Shown: in pieces, positions 13,001 to 24,500 of the stretch
How the letters are laid out: each line of letters opens with the position of its first letter
Position numbering within the stretch: the first letter of the stretch is position 1
Assembly: GCA_029465975.1 (NCBI GenBank)
Contig: CM055728.1
Coordinates: forward strand, 15,196,205-15,260,204
Length of the DNA: 64,000 nucleotides
Reading direction: 5' to 3'
Origin: Dallia pectoralis
Lineage: Eukaryota > Chordata > Actinopteri > Esociformes > Umbridae
Made by a program: the position numbers and the translations under genes
The notes under the pieces: generated by a model
The model's database searches: none
Told to the model about the DNA's origin: nothing
The model's input: the letters and a program-made list of their open reading frames with translations, nothing else

Positions 13001-13520
13001 CTATGTCAGGCTGCTGGACCGAGCTCTGTGGGTGGTGCTGCCCCTGCTGGGGCTTGGACATGGACATGCCGTGCTGCTGCTGTCCTCCGTCCGTGGGGGA
13101 GGAGGCCACCAACAGGGTTTGTTGGGAGGGGGCCGAGTTGGCCGGCAGGTGAAGGGGTCGGATCTTCTCAGCCATCAGCTGCTCCTTTATCTTGTTGATG
13201 AGCACCAGGTTATCCAGCTGAAAGAGTTAACCAGTCATGTTCAACAGAAAACACTTCCAGTAGATCAACCATTAAGCTAATACAGATCCAAGTATACCGA
13301 TTCTATGCATTATTTTGTTGCCATTCAACTAACACAATATACTAGTGAGCATCTAAATACAGGATATGGGCGAGGCTTTGATTGAAATATTTCTGAGAAA
13401 ACAATGAGCTGCGTATGTATCACTCCACCAGCCGAGACAGAGGAAATAAGTCCTTACCTGGCCAGGCATGGAGGGCGGCGGAGGCCAGAAGTAAGGGTTG
13501 TTGAACCGAGGCTCAGCCAT
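7460..13520 (-). CDS. znf362: Zinc finger protein 362 (six C2H2 fingers)
   Basis: Nuclear C2H2 zinc-finger protein of the ZNF362/ZNF384 (Drosophila rotund/squeeze) group, presumed DNA-binding. Coding exons in transcript order: 13520-13458, 13217-12965, 12134-12030, 11803-11479, 11296-11072, 8993-8915, 8603-8445, 7576-7460. All junctions keep frame: 1,326 nt, 441 residues plus stop. The start ATG (13518-13520) opens MAEPRFNNPYFWPPPPSMPG. The next exon reads LINKIKEQLMAEKIRP, diagnostic of ZNF362 rather than ZNF384. A basic PRGRKKIKAE stretch precedes six fingers from about residue 250 to 415 (first CKVCPLTF, then CPHCSKSFANASYLAQH, with HTGDRPYK linker), each with its Cys and His pairs. The C terminus ends in PIRISLI. 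Exon 12030-12134 is phase 1-1 and could be a cassette. Upstream non-coding exons were not located. Confidence 0.95.
7584..7700. repeat. 43-bp tandem repeat, about 2.7 copies, beside a znf362 acceptor
   Basis: The unit contains acacacagtagatgattc and starts directly behind the acceptor AG (7577-7578) of the last znf362 exon, so the polypyrimidine side of that acceptor is the first repeat copy. Confidence 0.9.
7952..7981. repeat. (CATA)n microsatellite
   Basis: Seven or so uninterrupted catacata tetranucleotides in the last znf362 intron. Confidence 0.95.
8984..9719. repeat. 40-bp minisatellite, about 18 copies, containing a splice acceptor
   Basis: Exact 40-bp periodicity with few substitutions (attctataca alternates with attgtataca, tatagagaga with tacagagaga). 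It fills most of the intron upstream of znf362 exon 8915-8993 and runs into that exon. On the minus strand each unit contains tgtatag followed by AATCCACAC, that is, the true acceptor plus the first nine exon bases. The array appears to have arisen by amplification of the intron/exon boundary itself. Confidence 0.97.
9839..9893. repeat. 27-bp direct duplication
   Basis: ttgttatacacttattagta occurs twice in a row; a simple duplication in a znf362 intron. Confidence 0.9.
9990..10071. repeat. (CT)n(CA)n microsatellite
   Basis: A short ctctctct tract passes into about 30 CA dinucleotides in a znf362 intron. Confidence 0.97.
12030..12134 (-). CDS. znf362: znf362 phase-symmetric candidate cassette exon (35 codons)
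   Basis: Bounded by gatgcag acceptor and CAG|gtaaaa donor, 105 nt, phase 1 on both sides, so inclusion or skipping both keep frame. It encodes VNMDDKSAVKAKGLWDEW and then a Gln/Arg-rich stretch with no finger. The human ZNF362 sequence as I remember it joins the flanking exons directly, so this may be an alternative exon. It is listed inside the gene entry as well. Confidence 0.75.
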
Positions 13521-14212
13521 CCTATGTCAGAAACAAGTATTAATTCCACATTCTCATTTAAACAAGTACAATTCTGTTAAAACAATACAGCATACCGTGA
13601 AAATGGCTCACTGTAAATGCGAATTTCATACATACTGTAAATGATTTAGTATAGCCTACAGTACAAAAAATACTACATTTTTCATATTCTGATGAGAGTC
13701 CGATGTTATGTGTACCATCTAGGCAGGAGACACTTTGCTACATTTTCAAATCAGGAATAGAGTTGGATCATGGAACCCATATTTCCATTAATTTCTATTA
13801 TAATAAACTCTCATTTAAACGCAGTTCAATGGTTTTTACTTTTTACACTCAACACAGAACATGCGCACTCAACATGTCCCATGGGTGCATTTGTGTTCCA
13901 CTCAAGCTTCTGACTCTAAGATGTGATAAATTAGTATCCATCACATTTGCATCCATTAACTGTCTTCCATTCATCACAAAGCAAAAAATGAATAGAGACA
14001 ATGAAATGCAGATACCACTTTAGATTATTTATGAATATCCCATGTTGAATGCATATTGTACAAAAACATTTCCCATCTTCACAAAACTATAGACTACAAC
14101 ATAGAAATTAAACTCAAAACACTTGGGAGGAAAGTAGAAAAACATGTATTGCAATTAAATAAAAAATAGTCTGACTGAAATGCTATATTTGAGACTTGGC
14201 CACCTCCTGTGC

Positions 14213-14354
14213 AATGTATGTCATTTCCTACAGAACGTATGTCATTTCCTAAAGAACGTATGTCATTTCCTAAAGAACGTATGCCATTTCCTACAGAACG
14301 TATGCCATTTCCTACAGAATGTATGCCATTTCCTACAGAATGTATGCCATTTCA
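14213..14354. repeat. 21-bp minisatellite, about 7 copies
   Basis: Unit atgtcatttcctaaagaacg with small changes (atgcc, cctac). As 21 is divisible by three, two plus-strand frames remain open with a repeated NVCHFL or ERMPFPT peptide; these are repeat artefacts, not proteins. Confidence 0.95.
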
Positions 14355-14661
14355 TACATGCACTGGTCAACCACAGAATTCATTCAAACCTAATGACGTC
14401 AGTATAATATGATACATAGTTTTACTTATAACTTTTTTCTTTAGAATGACTTTCCTGCGTAATTGCATCATGGAAATTCATAAATTATGTTCACGTTAAA
14501 GCACCACATATAGAGCCATGAAGCATGTCCTGATGCCAAGCACAACATATGTATTCATACAAAACAGCCCTTTCATGACATGTCTAACATGCGAACATCA
14601 TTCTTAGTTGTGAATATGGCTTTAAAGACTAAGCACTAAGAGGCACAGTACATTTAGTTTA

Positions 14662-14686
14662 ATATATATATATATATATATATATA
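14662..14686. repeat. (TA)n microsatellite
   Basis: About twelve TA dinucleotides upstream of znf362. Confidence 0.9.
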
Positions 14687-16942
14687 AATAACGCATACAT
14701 TTGCAATATGCCACCAACAACCGAAATGCGTATTGCAATCCAAAAAAGGTTACGCAAATAGATCTGTAAAAAGTTACATTATAACTAACTCTGGTATGCA
14801 GTCTTACATATTGGCATTCACAATCCGAGCACCCTTTTTATAACACTTTAAATATGCCAATTATGAAATAAACTTGATAATAGTTAGACTAGAGGAAGCT
14901 TGTGGCATATACAACTGTTTATTAACATTTAACAGAACACACTCCACGTTATAACGTTGCGTTCATACCTGGATAGACAAACATAAAAGGTCCTGACAAT
15001 AACTTTCACATAGTAACACCTGTCAGTCATTTAATATATAATGTATCCTAACTAAATATTATTTTAATACACCTACAAAAGGCTGAGCAAAGAGCCGATG
15101 GTCTATACAAATCAATACAGGCAAAACGTCAAAGTTCAATGTTTTCCCTCAAAATGTATTTCCTCTGAAATATTAGTTTTCCGACCTCTTTCTGTTCGGC
15201 AACTTCGACAATATAGATGTTTCTATGTGTTAGTCTAGAATTGTGATTCGACACACGAACTTAAAAACATCCCTGTAATTATCTCGCATACATTTCCAAT
15301 GCGACCATTAGATCCGATTTTCTGATTGTTTTATTGCGTTTCCAGACAAAAGAGAAACAAAAATGGCAGCCCGGGTTATTTTTATAAGGCGGGACGCCAT
15401 ATTCTGCAAAGCCCAACATGTGTATTATGATATCATGTCGCACCGTGAGGGAACCCGCCCAACACAAAGCAATGTTCGGCAAAAACACGAATGATTGTTT
15501 ACGACAAATTGCAGGTTTGAATAGCCCGGCCTCCCCACCTCGAAAAAAAACCGGACACTTCCTACAACAACCATGCCACTGCAAAATAGCACGGAAATTG
15601 GTCAGATGCTCGAGCATCTAAATGTTAACCAATAATAATCGATGCATAAACTGTCACAATGCACCAACAGATAGAATGACGTAATAAAAACGTTCTATCG
15701 ATCTTTCCCCAAATGCGTTCACTTTAGTATTTTTTACATTGCAACTTTTTCACGAATCGAGGGACAGTCTTTTGTTATCTGCAAAACGCACACGTCCCGT
15801 GGTTTGCAAACTTGCAGACATTCGCATGTACAAACAGCATTACATATTTGCATACATACCTGAGGGTGTACGGAATGCAGATGTTGCCTTGCTTTATTAT
15901 AAAAGGTTGATGTTCTTTCTGCCTCTGGGCGCCTCCAAGTGCAGCGCTTCCGGTTCGCTTTGTTCACTTCTGGGTGCTCGATGTTCGGTGCTGCTGATGC
16001 TACATTGCAGCCAGCCGGAGTTGGACAAACCATGTCTGTGGGTCCTGAGGAGGTCTGATTTCGGAGTCTGGAATGTGTTTAGTTTTTATATGTTTACCTG
16101 TTTATAGGGGTTATCCTTTTATGATACGCGGGCACATCATATAGCAAATGTTGTCGCGGGTGTAGGGACATGCATATGTTTCAGGCCCTTGACAATGCTG
16201 TTTATCCTAATACGTAGTCTAAAATAACAGTACACATATATATTTATATAAATATAATATTTTAAACAGAAGTGTTTGCGTACCAAAGTCCAACTAGTCA
16301 ACATAGCTTAAAGGATTTCCTAGTTTGAAACTTGTCCTATAGGGTTTTTTAATTGGACATTTATATTGGACATTTAATCAGTTTTCACTTAATCTGCCTC
16401 TAACAAAGACACGGCGGCCGGATCCAAACAACAGACCACAAGTCTAATTTTAGTTAGACCTAGACAAATGATATATTTTTGCTGCAATTTTACCATCTCA
16501 ACAGTTGATGTTGAAATGTGTGAAGTTCTTTAAATGTTCCGTATTGACTGGCCTTCACGTTCTAAGATAAAGATTAAGGGTCATATCTCTCTGCTTATTT
16601 GAGCTGTTCCTGCCATATTATTGACCACTACAGTACAGACATAATGATGGTTTTCTGCATACTAACCCTAACTTCTCACAACACAGCTGATTGGCTCAAA
16701 TGCCATAAGGATAGAAAGGCACGTTTGTTAATGCATTCCAGCTTACTTCCTCGAAGCTGGTTGAGAGAATGTAAAGAGTGTGCATAGCTGTCATCAAAGC
16801 AACTGTAGGTTACTTTGAAGAATGTGCCATATGAAATTCATTGTGATCACTATTTAATAGTTTTGAAGTCTTTGCTATTATTCTACATGCTTGTCTCCAA
16901 ACGTTTTGACGGGTACTGTATACACTGATAAGCTATACCATT

Positions 16943-17133
16943 TTATGGTCCTCTACATGCCGCCAAAACAGCGCCGACCTGCCATGGCATAGATCCTATA
17001 AGACTCCCGACGGTTTCTTGTGGTATCTGACACCAATACATTGGCAGCAGATCCTTCATGTCCTGACGGTTGCAAGGTGGAGTGGCCGTGGGTGGGAATG
17101 TTTGGTTCAGCACATCCCGCAGATGCTCAATCA
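16943..17133 (-). mobile_element. Tc1-like transposase, C-terminal fragment
   Basis: Minus-strand frame reads IEHLRDVLNQ, then WCQIPQETVGSLIGSMPWQV and AVLAACRGP. This is the characteristic end of fish Tc1-like transposases (IEHLWDVLD..., WCQIPQHTF..., AVLAAKGGP). It is truncated by the LINE fragment that begins near 17,133 and is non-functional. Confidence 0.8.
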
Positions 17134-17870
17134 TGGTGGAGTCCTTTGCTTTCTGGGCAACAAAATTTCCCAGAACCTCAAGTGGGGGCTGAACATCACT
17201 TCGCTCACTAAGAAAGCACAACAAAGACTGTACTGCCTGCAGCAGATCAAAAAGTGCAAACTACCAACGTCCATGATGATAAACGCCTACACAGCCATCT
17301 CGGAGTCCATCCTGACCTTCCTCATCACGTCTGGTACGCTGCAGCCACTGCCAAGGACGAAGACAGACTGCAATGCATTCGCTCGGTCACAAGAACAGCT
17401 TCTTCCCCACGGCGGTGAGTCTAAGGAACATGCCATTAGTCTGCCCTTAGCCCCCCCCCACCCCCACAACACCCCTGGCCACTATCAGCTCTCATACGAT
17501 AGACATTGGTGGACATCCTGAACTATAACAGGACACTGCTCTACTTGCATTACTGTACATACAATTACATATTGCTCTACATTCTGCTCGTTGCACATTT
17601 GGAAATCTGCTCTCACGTCTAGACATTGCTCCTTTCCACTACCCGGATATATATGACACACTATATGTATCCATTACTTAACGTAGGCACTCAGGATCTC
17701 CTGTCGAACTGTTCTTGTTGAGTTTTTTTTTGCTCTTTTTGCAATGTTCATGTGCATTGAAAAGTGTCTGTCCTAAATGCTGCAGCTTTGGGTCAGAACA
17801 CATTCCTTGTGTGTGTAAACAAACTTGGCATTAAACCTGATTCTGATATAAATATAAAAACAAGCCGAAC
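17133..17870 (+). mobile_element. LINE (CR1/L2-type) 3' end, degenerate
   Basis: The plus strand encodes FLGNKISQNLKWGLNI, KKAQQRLYCLQQIKKCKLP and a SILTFLIT stretch, the end of a non-LTR reverse transcriptase ORF. After a frame shift it reads NSFFPTAVSLRNM near 17,390-17,430, also typical. An untranslated tail follows, ending around attaaacctgattctgata. Truncated at the 5' side, as is usual for LINE copies. Confidence 0.8.
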
Positions 17871-18541
17871 GGATTGCACAACTAATTAAATGAAAAAGTG
17901 GATATTGGCGTTACAGATGTATGAGATGCTGCCCTCCCAAGCCCCGGAGCCAGGGCTTCATTTGAAGGTTGTGACCTCGCTTCTTCTGGCTGTTGTGACA
18001 GTTTGTGAGACAGTGACTAAAGATCGCTGCGCCACATGGGGGCGACAGACCTGTTGATTGTTTACTAACAGTGTTATCACTCTTGGGATGTTTCTTATTG
18101 TATTACATAAATAGAAACGAGATGTGTTTCACATGACAGCACTTTTTCTATAGATGAAAAGTCCCGTTTAATATTAGTTTGCTAATTCACAATACAAGGC
18201 AGCCGTACAGACTGAACTGCTTTCTTACGATATGATTGTATACCAGAAATGGAAAGGTATGTTTTCTCACAGAGTTTCCTGTTGTCTCATCAGTTCTTTG
18301 AACTCCTGAAATAGTAGACACCAGCTCACACTAACTTAGTCCCAACTCTAACTCAACACAGAGTATTAAGAGTCAGCTTAGACTTTTAAGCAGAACATTT
18401 ACTTGGAAATTCCCAAATAGCTAGCTACAATGCCATAAAAAAACCTGTTGACTTACTATTTTGTTTGTTAGTATTATTTGATTAAGATTTTTTTAAATGA
18501 GAGAAGCAATCTACCTACACTTCATTTGCATTTATTTAAAA

Positions 18542-21500
18542 ATGTGGTTCTATGGGTTGGTAAGTATTCTTGCAATTATTATAAATCTGTGGTTTTCTGT
18601 GTATTACTCTTGTTTTGATTTAAATGTTTCTTGTCACTCACCTACCATTTCACCTTATACTTAACAGTCATTTGAACCTCACTTTATATGCGTAGAAATA
18701 CATATTTGTGTGTATTCATTTACAAAGCTCTTTTGGGCAAACTCCCTCAAAACCTCTTTAGTTTGGTCTTGTAGCAGTTGACTAGCAGTTGTTATACCTG
18801 GTTTCCTAGGTGATTGCTACTTTAAAACCCATGTCATGGTTACAGTATTAGTTAAGACTCCCTTCTCTAGTACACTAGAGGCATGTAGATGTTTGTTTCA
18901 TCCAAATGGTCAAAAGTGTATTTTAAACTTTTTTGGCTGAATCATGTTCAATTGTGTGTCGGTTGTTTGAATTCTGTAGTGTATTGATTGCTGCTGATGT
19001 CTTGACCAGATCTTGAAAAAATACTTTGTTTACATTTAATCATAAACAAATGTTTATATCCATTTTAATTAACTGTAAATTAATGTGGTTCGCAATCACA
19101 ATTGGTGTTTGGTGATAATACGTAGTTGTAAGTATACCCATGGTTGTGAAGTGGAAGACAGTATTTATGGATATGTTGACTGGCCATTTAATTTTAAGTA
19201 TTCTCAATTATCAATGATCCTCTGCACATCCTTTGTACAGTAAACTTGAATGGTGATAGAAAATGGAGCTTTCAAATTCAGTGTGTTGTTGAATACCAGT
19301 CTGTTAGTATTCTTATCTGCTACAGCTCTGGTACTACTCAGGAAAAAGGCATAATGCCAACAATTAACCTCAGTCTTTTATTTTTGTATACCAGGTATTG
19401 ACACTAGCATGTCTTGCTATCATCCCTGTGGGAATCTCAGCAGATGCAACTATAGATTCGGGAAGTAAACGCCAATGTCCAGCCGGTAAGTGACATCAAC
19501 AAAATTATATTTGGTTTATAAGGTTAATTTTGCAGAAACGGGGGCGAACGGTGTGTCATGGAAAATTCAAAAATTGTATTCTGGAATCCTCAAGACATGC
19601 AAAAACACAGACAAAATGGTTCTGTTTGACCTGAGAAATGCTTCGCAGACAAGATAACAGGACTTTGCATGTCACACAGGGAGATACGGGGTACATATAC
19701 ACATCATGGTAGTGATAGTTAATAAGACACAGGTACGCAGGAAGTGGTGGGACAATGGCAGATGATAGGAGTGGGCATGGCACAGCAGGAGGGCGGAGAC
19801 AGAGGAAACCATTGGGGACATTCGTAACGGGGAAGGAGGTGTGAAGGTTCTTTGGAATAGTTCAATATTCATGGAAAGAGGCGTGCTGAGTTGTGATACT
19901 GATCTTAAACAGATGATGCGTTAGTTGCAAACTGCCGTGATGCCTTGCAAAAGTTTTCAGATTCATAACCAAGTATACATGTATACTGTTTGACTCAAAA
20001 TCCAAATAAATTATTATAAGGTGACATAAATATATATGGAATATGAAATGTCCTTGCTTTCCATGAAAACCTACAAGAAAACAAATTTTAATAATATATA
20101 TAGCAAAATGAAAGGAATTGTTAACATAGTTCTACATATTCTCAATGGGTTGGTGATTAGAAATTTGACTGGGACACTAGTCCTTAAAGCCACTTCCAAG
20201 TCACTTTGGCCTTGTTTTGGGATCACTGCCCTGCTGCTCATTTGTACATCACCTTCAATTTATAGAAGATGCTAAGTCACTGCTAATGAGCAGAATCCCC
20301 ACTGCATGATGCTGCCACCAACATACTTCATTGTAAGTCACTCTGGATAATGGCGTTTGCTAAATGGCTATACTGTAGATTGAGTATGATGAGGCCTGGG
20401 CATAGTTAGGATTGCGCCTTACATACTTTTTTAATCACAGCTTATTTTGTTATGTACAACTGCCCCATTCCTTTTATCACTGCCACATAACTATGTATCT
20501 CCTTAGAAATGTATTTTTGTCTCACAAGCCCCCTTCTTGTTTAAGCAGTATACTTTGAGGGACAGCCTTTTCTTGGCAGTGCCTGTGGATATTTTATGTG
20601 GTTCGAACTAATCCGGTATTGTTTTAATCTGTGCCTTTTCAGTATTGTTGTAGCTTTCATAACAATCCTGATGTTAGACAGTTGTTCATTTAAGTTTTTT
20701 ATTAAAGTTGCTATAAAACCATATTTGTGTATTTTTGACATTGACACATACATTTTACTGTATTTCCATATTTCTTTCAGGGTATTACCTTGAAAATAAA
20801 GGAAATTGTACAGAATGTAAACCTGGGACCTTTACTGCAATACCAAATTCAAGCCCTAAATGTCTTCGCTGTGAAACATGTGATACAGGTAAGACTTTTT
20901 CAGTTCTTTTCACTTGACCAGTTCTCATTGTCATGATCGTTCATGTTTGGTTGAAAAGCCTTTCTGCATTTGTCACAGGTTTTAGGCCCATCAAGAAATT
21001 GTGGAGTATGTGTGTGACAAATATAGTATATCTTTCCTTTTTTGAGTCCATATCAGTGATCAGAGGGAGACTGAAATTCTTTGCTATGTCTTTATGAAGG
21101 AGGAAATAAATATGAGAAGAAGCCTTGTAAATCCAATAACAACATTGAATGTGGCTGCAAGAAGGGATATTTCCAAAACTCAAATGCAGACTGCCAAAGA
21201 TGCTCAATCTGCGAGAACTGTCTGCACTGTAAGTTCAGCTAATTTATAACTTCAAAATGTAAATGTTCACAATGTTCTGAAAATTGATACAACTTTGACA
21301 TATTAAATGCTGCTGCAATAATCAGCCTATCTCTCTATGGAGAAGTTAAGAGACTGTACATTTGCCATCATAAATACACACACAATTACTTGTAGAGAAA
21401 TCGGAAAAACATGTAGGCTTTTTAAAATTGAACAAATCATTACTAGATTTATTCTATTACTGAGCATGAAGCTTCTCACTGTCTTCACGATCACAATCTT

Positions 21501-24500
21501 GAATATGCACTGCTAGTTACATGGCTTCTAGGCAGTTGGTATCAGTTGGTATAGCTTATTAGATGTGCTCCGGGTTGTGCTCTGGGTTGTGCTCCGGGTG
21601 TGCTCCGGATGTGCTCCGGGTGTGCTCTGGTTGTGCTCCAGGTGTGCTCCGGGTTGTGCTCCAGGTGTGCTCTGGATGTGCTCCAGGTGTGCTCTGGGAT
21701 GTGCTCCGGATATGCTTCGGATGTGCTCCGGATGTGCTTCGGAGGTGCTCTGGTTGTGCTCTGGATGTGCTCCCGGTTGTGCTCCGGGTGTGCTCTGGGA
21801 TGTGCTCCGGGATGTGCTCCAGGTGTGCTCCAGGTGTGCTCCGGGGTGTGCTCCGGGCAGATAGGGTAAAATAGTTATTTGGGCCACTGGGTCTAATGTT
21901 TGGCTGGGTTTAGGATGATTGGTATACTATCCAGTAGTTTTCTAGCCTACACCGTAAAAAAAGAAACCTGCTATAGTAATCTATTTTCATAGAAATGCCC
22001 AAGGCTTTTTGGAGCAATGAATATGTACATACTTCCATAGGAGAGTATTTGCCGTGAATTGTTTGATTCTATACTGTAGGTGCACTTGATATTGTGCACC
22101 CAGCAGAGAATCACAGATGAGAGTGCATACTTGGAAAAGTACTAAACAACGCATTATAAAACTGTGCTTATAACAGAGTGCTTATAACAGAGTGCTTATA
22201 ACAGAGTGCTTATAACAGAGTGCTTATAACAGAGTGCTTATAACAGAGTGCTTATAACAGAGTTATATTGGCATTTCTTTGATCACAATTTGCATCACCA
22301 TCCACATGACTACACTTAAATATTCCTGAACCCACACTGACTGAAATCAGGACCCCCCCGTTTTTCGACAGTTACCAATAGCCTACTTTTGCTAATCAAT
22401 GTTGAAAGAAAGAAGGAATGAAACCCATGAAAGCGTTTTGAATGAAAACATTATGCGTTTACAAAAAACGTATTCACAATGAATGTCTTATGGTCCATCT
22501 TTGTATTTTCCCCTCAGGTTCCGCATGTTTTCCGGAGAGGTGTGATTTCTGTAAATCAGGCAAAGACCAAAGCGGGAAGAAGGAATGCCAACAATGCCAA
22601 ACGTACGACCATCAGATTCCAGCTTCTACAATATTTATACATTTAGTAAGCCGATTTCCCTGAAATGACACCGCCACGGCTTTCAATTGTGTACTATCTA
22701 ATTATCCTGTTATGTTCTTGATGACTACGGAAACTAAGGAAGCAATGGACCTTCTTAGATGCTGCTTAAATAGCAATAAAATTATGTGCATTGAGGTAAC
22801 TGGGACGAGGATTTCCTCTCACCTCGGAGCTTAATAAGATCTTAAGATGCGAAACATCCTGTTTATAGGTTTTTTGAGATTCTCTCATGTTTCTGGTACT
22901 CAACGTTTTTTATATAAAGTATGTACTCTGGGGCAAAAAAGTATTTAGTCAGACACCAATTGTGCAAGTTCTCCCACTTAAAAAGATGAGAGAGGCCTGT
23001 ATTTTTTTAATCATAGGTACTCTTCAACTATGAGAGACAAAATGAGGAAAAAAATCAGAAAATCCTATTGTAGGATCTTTAATGAATTTATTTGCAAATT
23101 ATGATGTAAAAGTAGTATTTGGTCAATAACACCTACCTAAACATTTTTGCTGACCAGGGGCACCCTTTCATGGCGATGTCATTCCTCGATGGGGAAGGAT
23201 ATTACTTTCTGCTACAGTGCACACATTTTTTGAGAAGGTTTGAGAAACATGTTGAAGAGTTTAAGGTGATCCCCAGATATCGAAATGATTATCTCTGAGA
23301 TGTGCTGGACCAACAAGTCAGATCCGCCCCATCTCGCAATTTACTTGACTAATGTTTGGGTGCCGGATACCACAGGACACATTCATGGGTCTTGTACAGT
23401 CCATGCCTCGATGGGTCGGTCCAATTTTGGTGGCACGCGGAGGAGCAACAGCATAATGTTATGGCTCATTCTTTAAAGGGTGCACTGTGGAGATTACTCC
23501 CCCTAACGAACACACAACTTGTCTCCTCCACCACTTCCTTTAGCACAAAGTATCCATAGTAACTAGCTCAGAGTGAGTTAGGGTGGGGGGTTAGTACTGC
23601 ATGTGTCTAAAGTATGAGTATGAGGAGATAACAAAACAATGCAAACGGATAGAAGAACTGACAAGACCGTTTAAATGAGTATCTCAGGCACAATTATGTT
23701 AAAAAATAATATATGAAATCACAGCAGATATTTGATGATCATTTATCCCTGTTTGTATGCTGGTAGTAGGCTACAGTTTATATCTAACATATTGTCACAA
23801 TTCTAGATGAGGTGTGAAAAGAGGAAGGACTGAGTCAGGGTCGATGTGAAAATGCTTTCCTTTTAATTAGGCTGCATGGCAGTAACGACTAAATAATGAA
23901 CTGTACCAACAGGCACTTCACAACTACAAAACAAAGGTGTGTCGTAGCGCAGACGGCTCTTCTCAACAGAAGGCACAATCAATATACATATTTTACACAA
24001 CACGGACAAGTAACATATAACAATTCCACAAAGTTCACAAAGACATAGCCCAAATGTGGGAAACTTATATACAGTATTAATCAGGGAAACGGACACCCGG
24101 TGTGTGCAATAACGGGACGAGACAATTATGTGACACAGTGGAGGTTACAGTGGAGCTAGAATACCGGTGAGAGCGACGGCCGAATCCTGCCAACAGGTGG
24201 CGGTAGACTGGCCTCGGAGGGAGCATATGACACATATGGCCCCTTTAACTGTAAACGTAAAAGAAAATCTAAAAACATTTCAATTATTATTTGTTCTTAT
24301 TCGCATGTTGTAGATGTGCCTTAATGTGACAATCTGTTATTTTCATATGGTGTCCTGCCAACACATTTGACTGATAAAAGAGCTCAAATAGGAATACAAT
24401 TGATAGGTAAAAATGTAAATGCCATTAACAAGTTATGTTTTACCAAATTGAAGATATTGAGGATTAAATATCAGCTCAGCAAAATGACACTGAATACAAT

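Larger units (their letters stand above)
13521..16900. other. znf362 5' region; no further coding exon identified
   Basis: The znf362 acceptor (tgacatag) sits directly before the start codon at 13,520, so at least one upstream non-coding exon must exist. The 15.3-16.1 kb stretch is less A/T-rich and carries a CRE-like tgacgtaa at 15,677-15,684; it is a reasonable place for the promoter but I cannot fix a start site. Open frames on both strands there show no domain. Confidence 0.4.

Noticed and set aside
15279..16107. Frames of 99-122 codons on both strands upstream of znf362
   Set aside because: No recognisable domain or homology pattern; likely 5' untranslated or promoter sequence.
21528..21887. 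Cys/Gly-rich plus frames and an HPEHTRST-rich minus frame
   Set aside because: Open only because of the tgtgctccggg repeat; intronic to the receptor gene.
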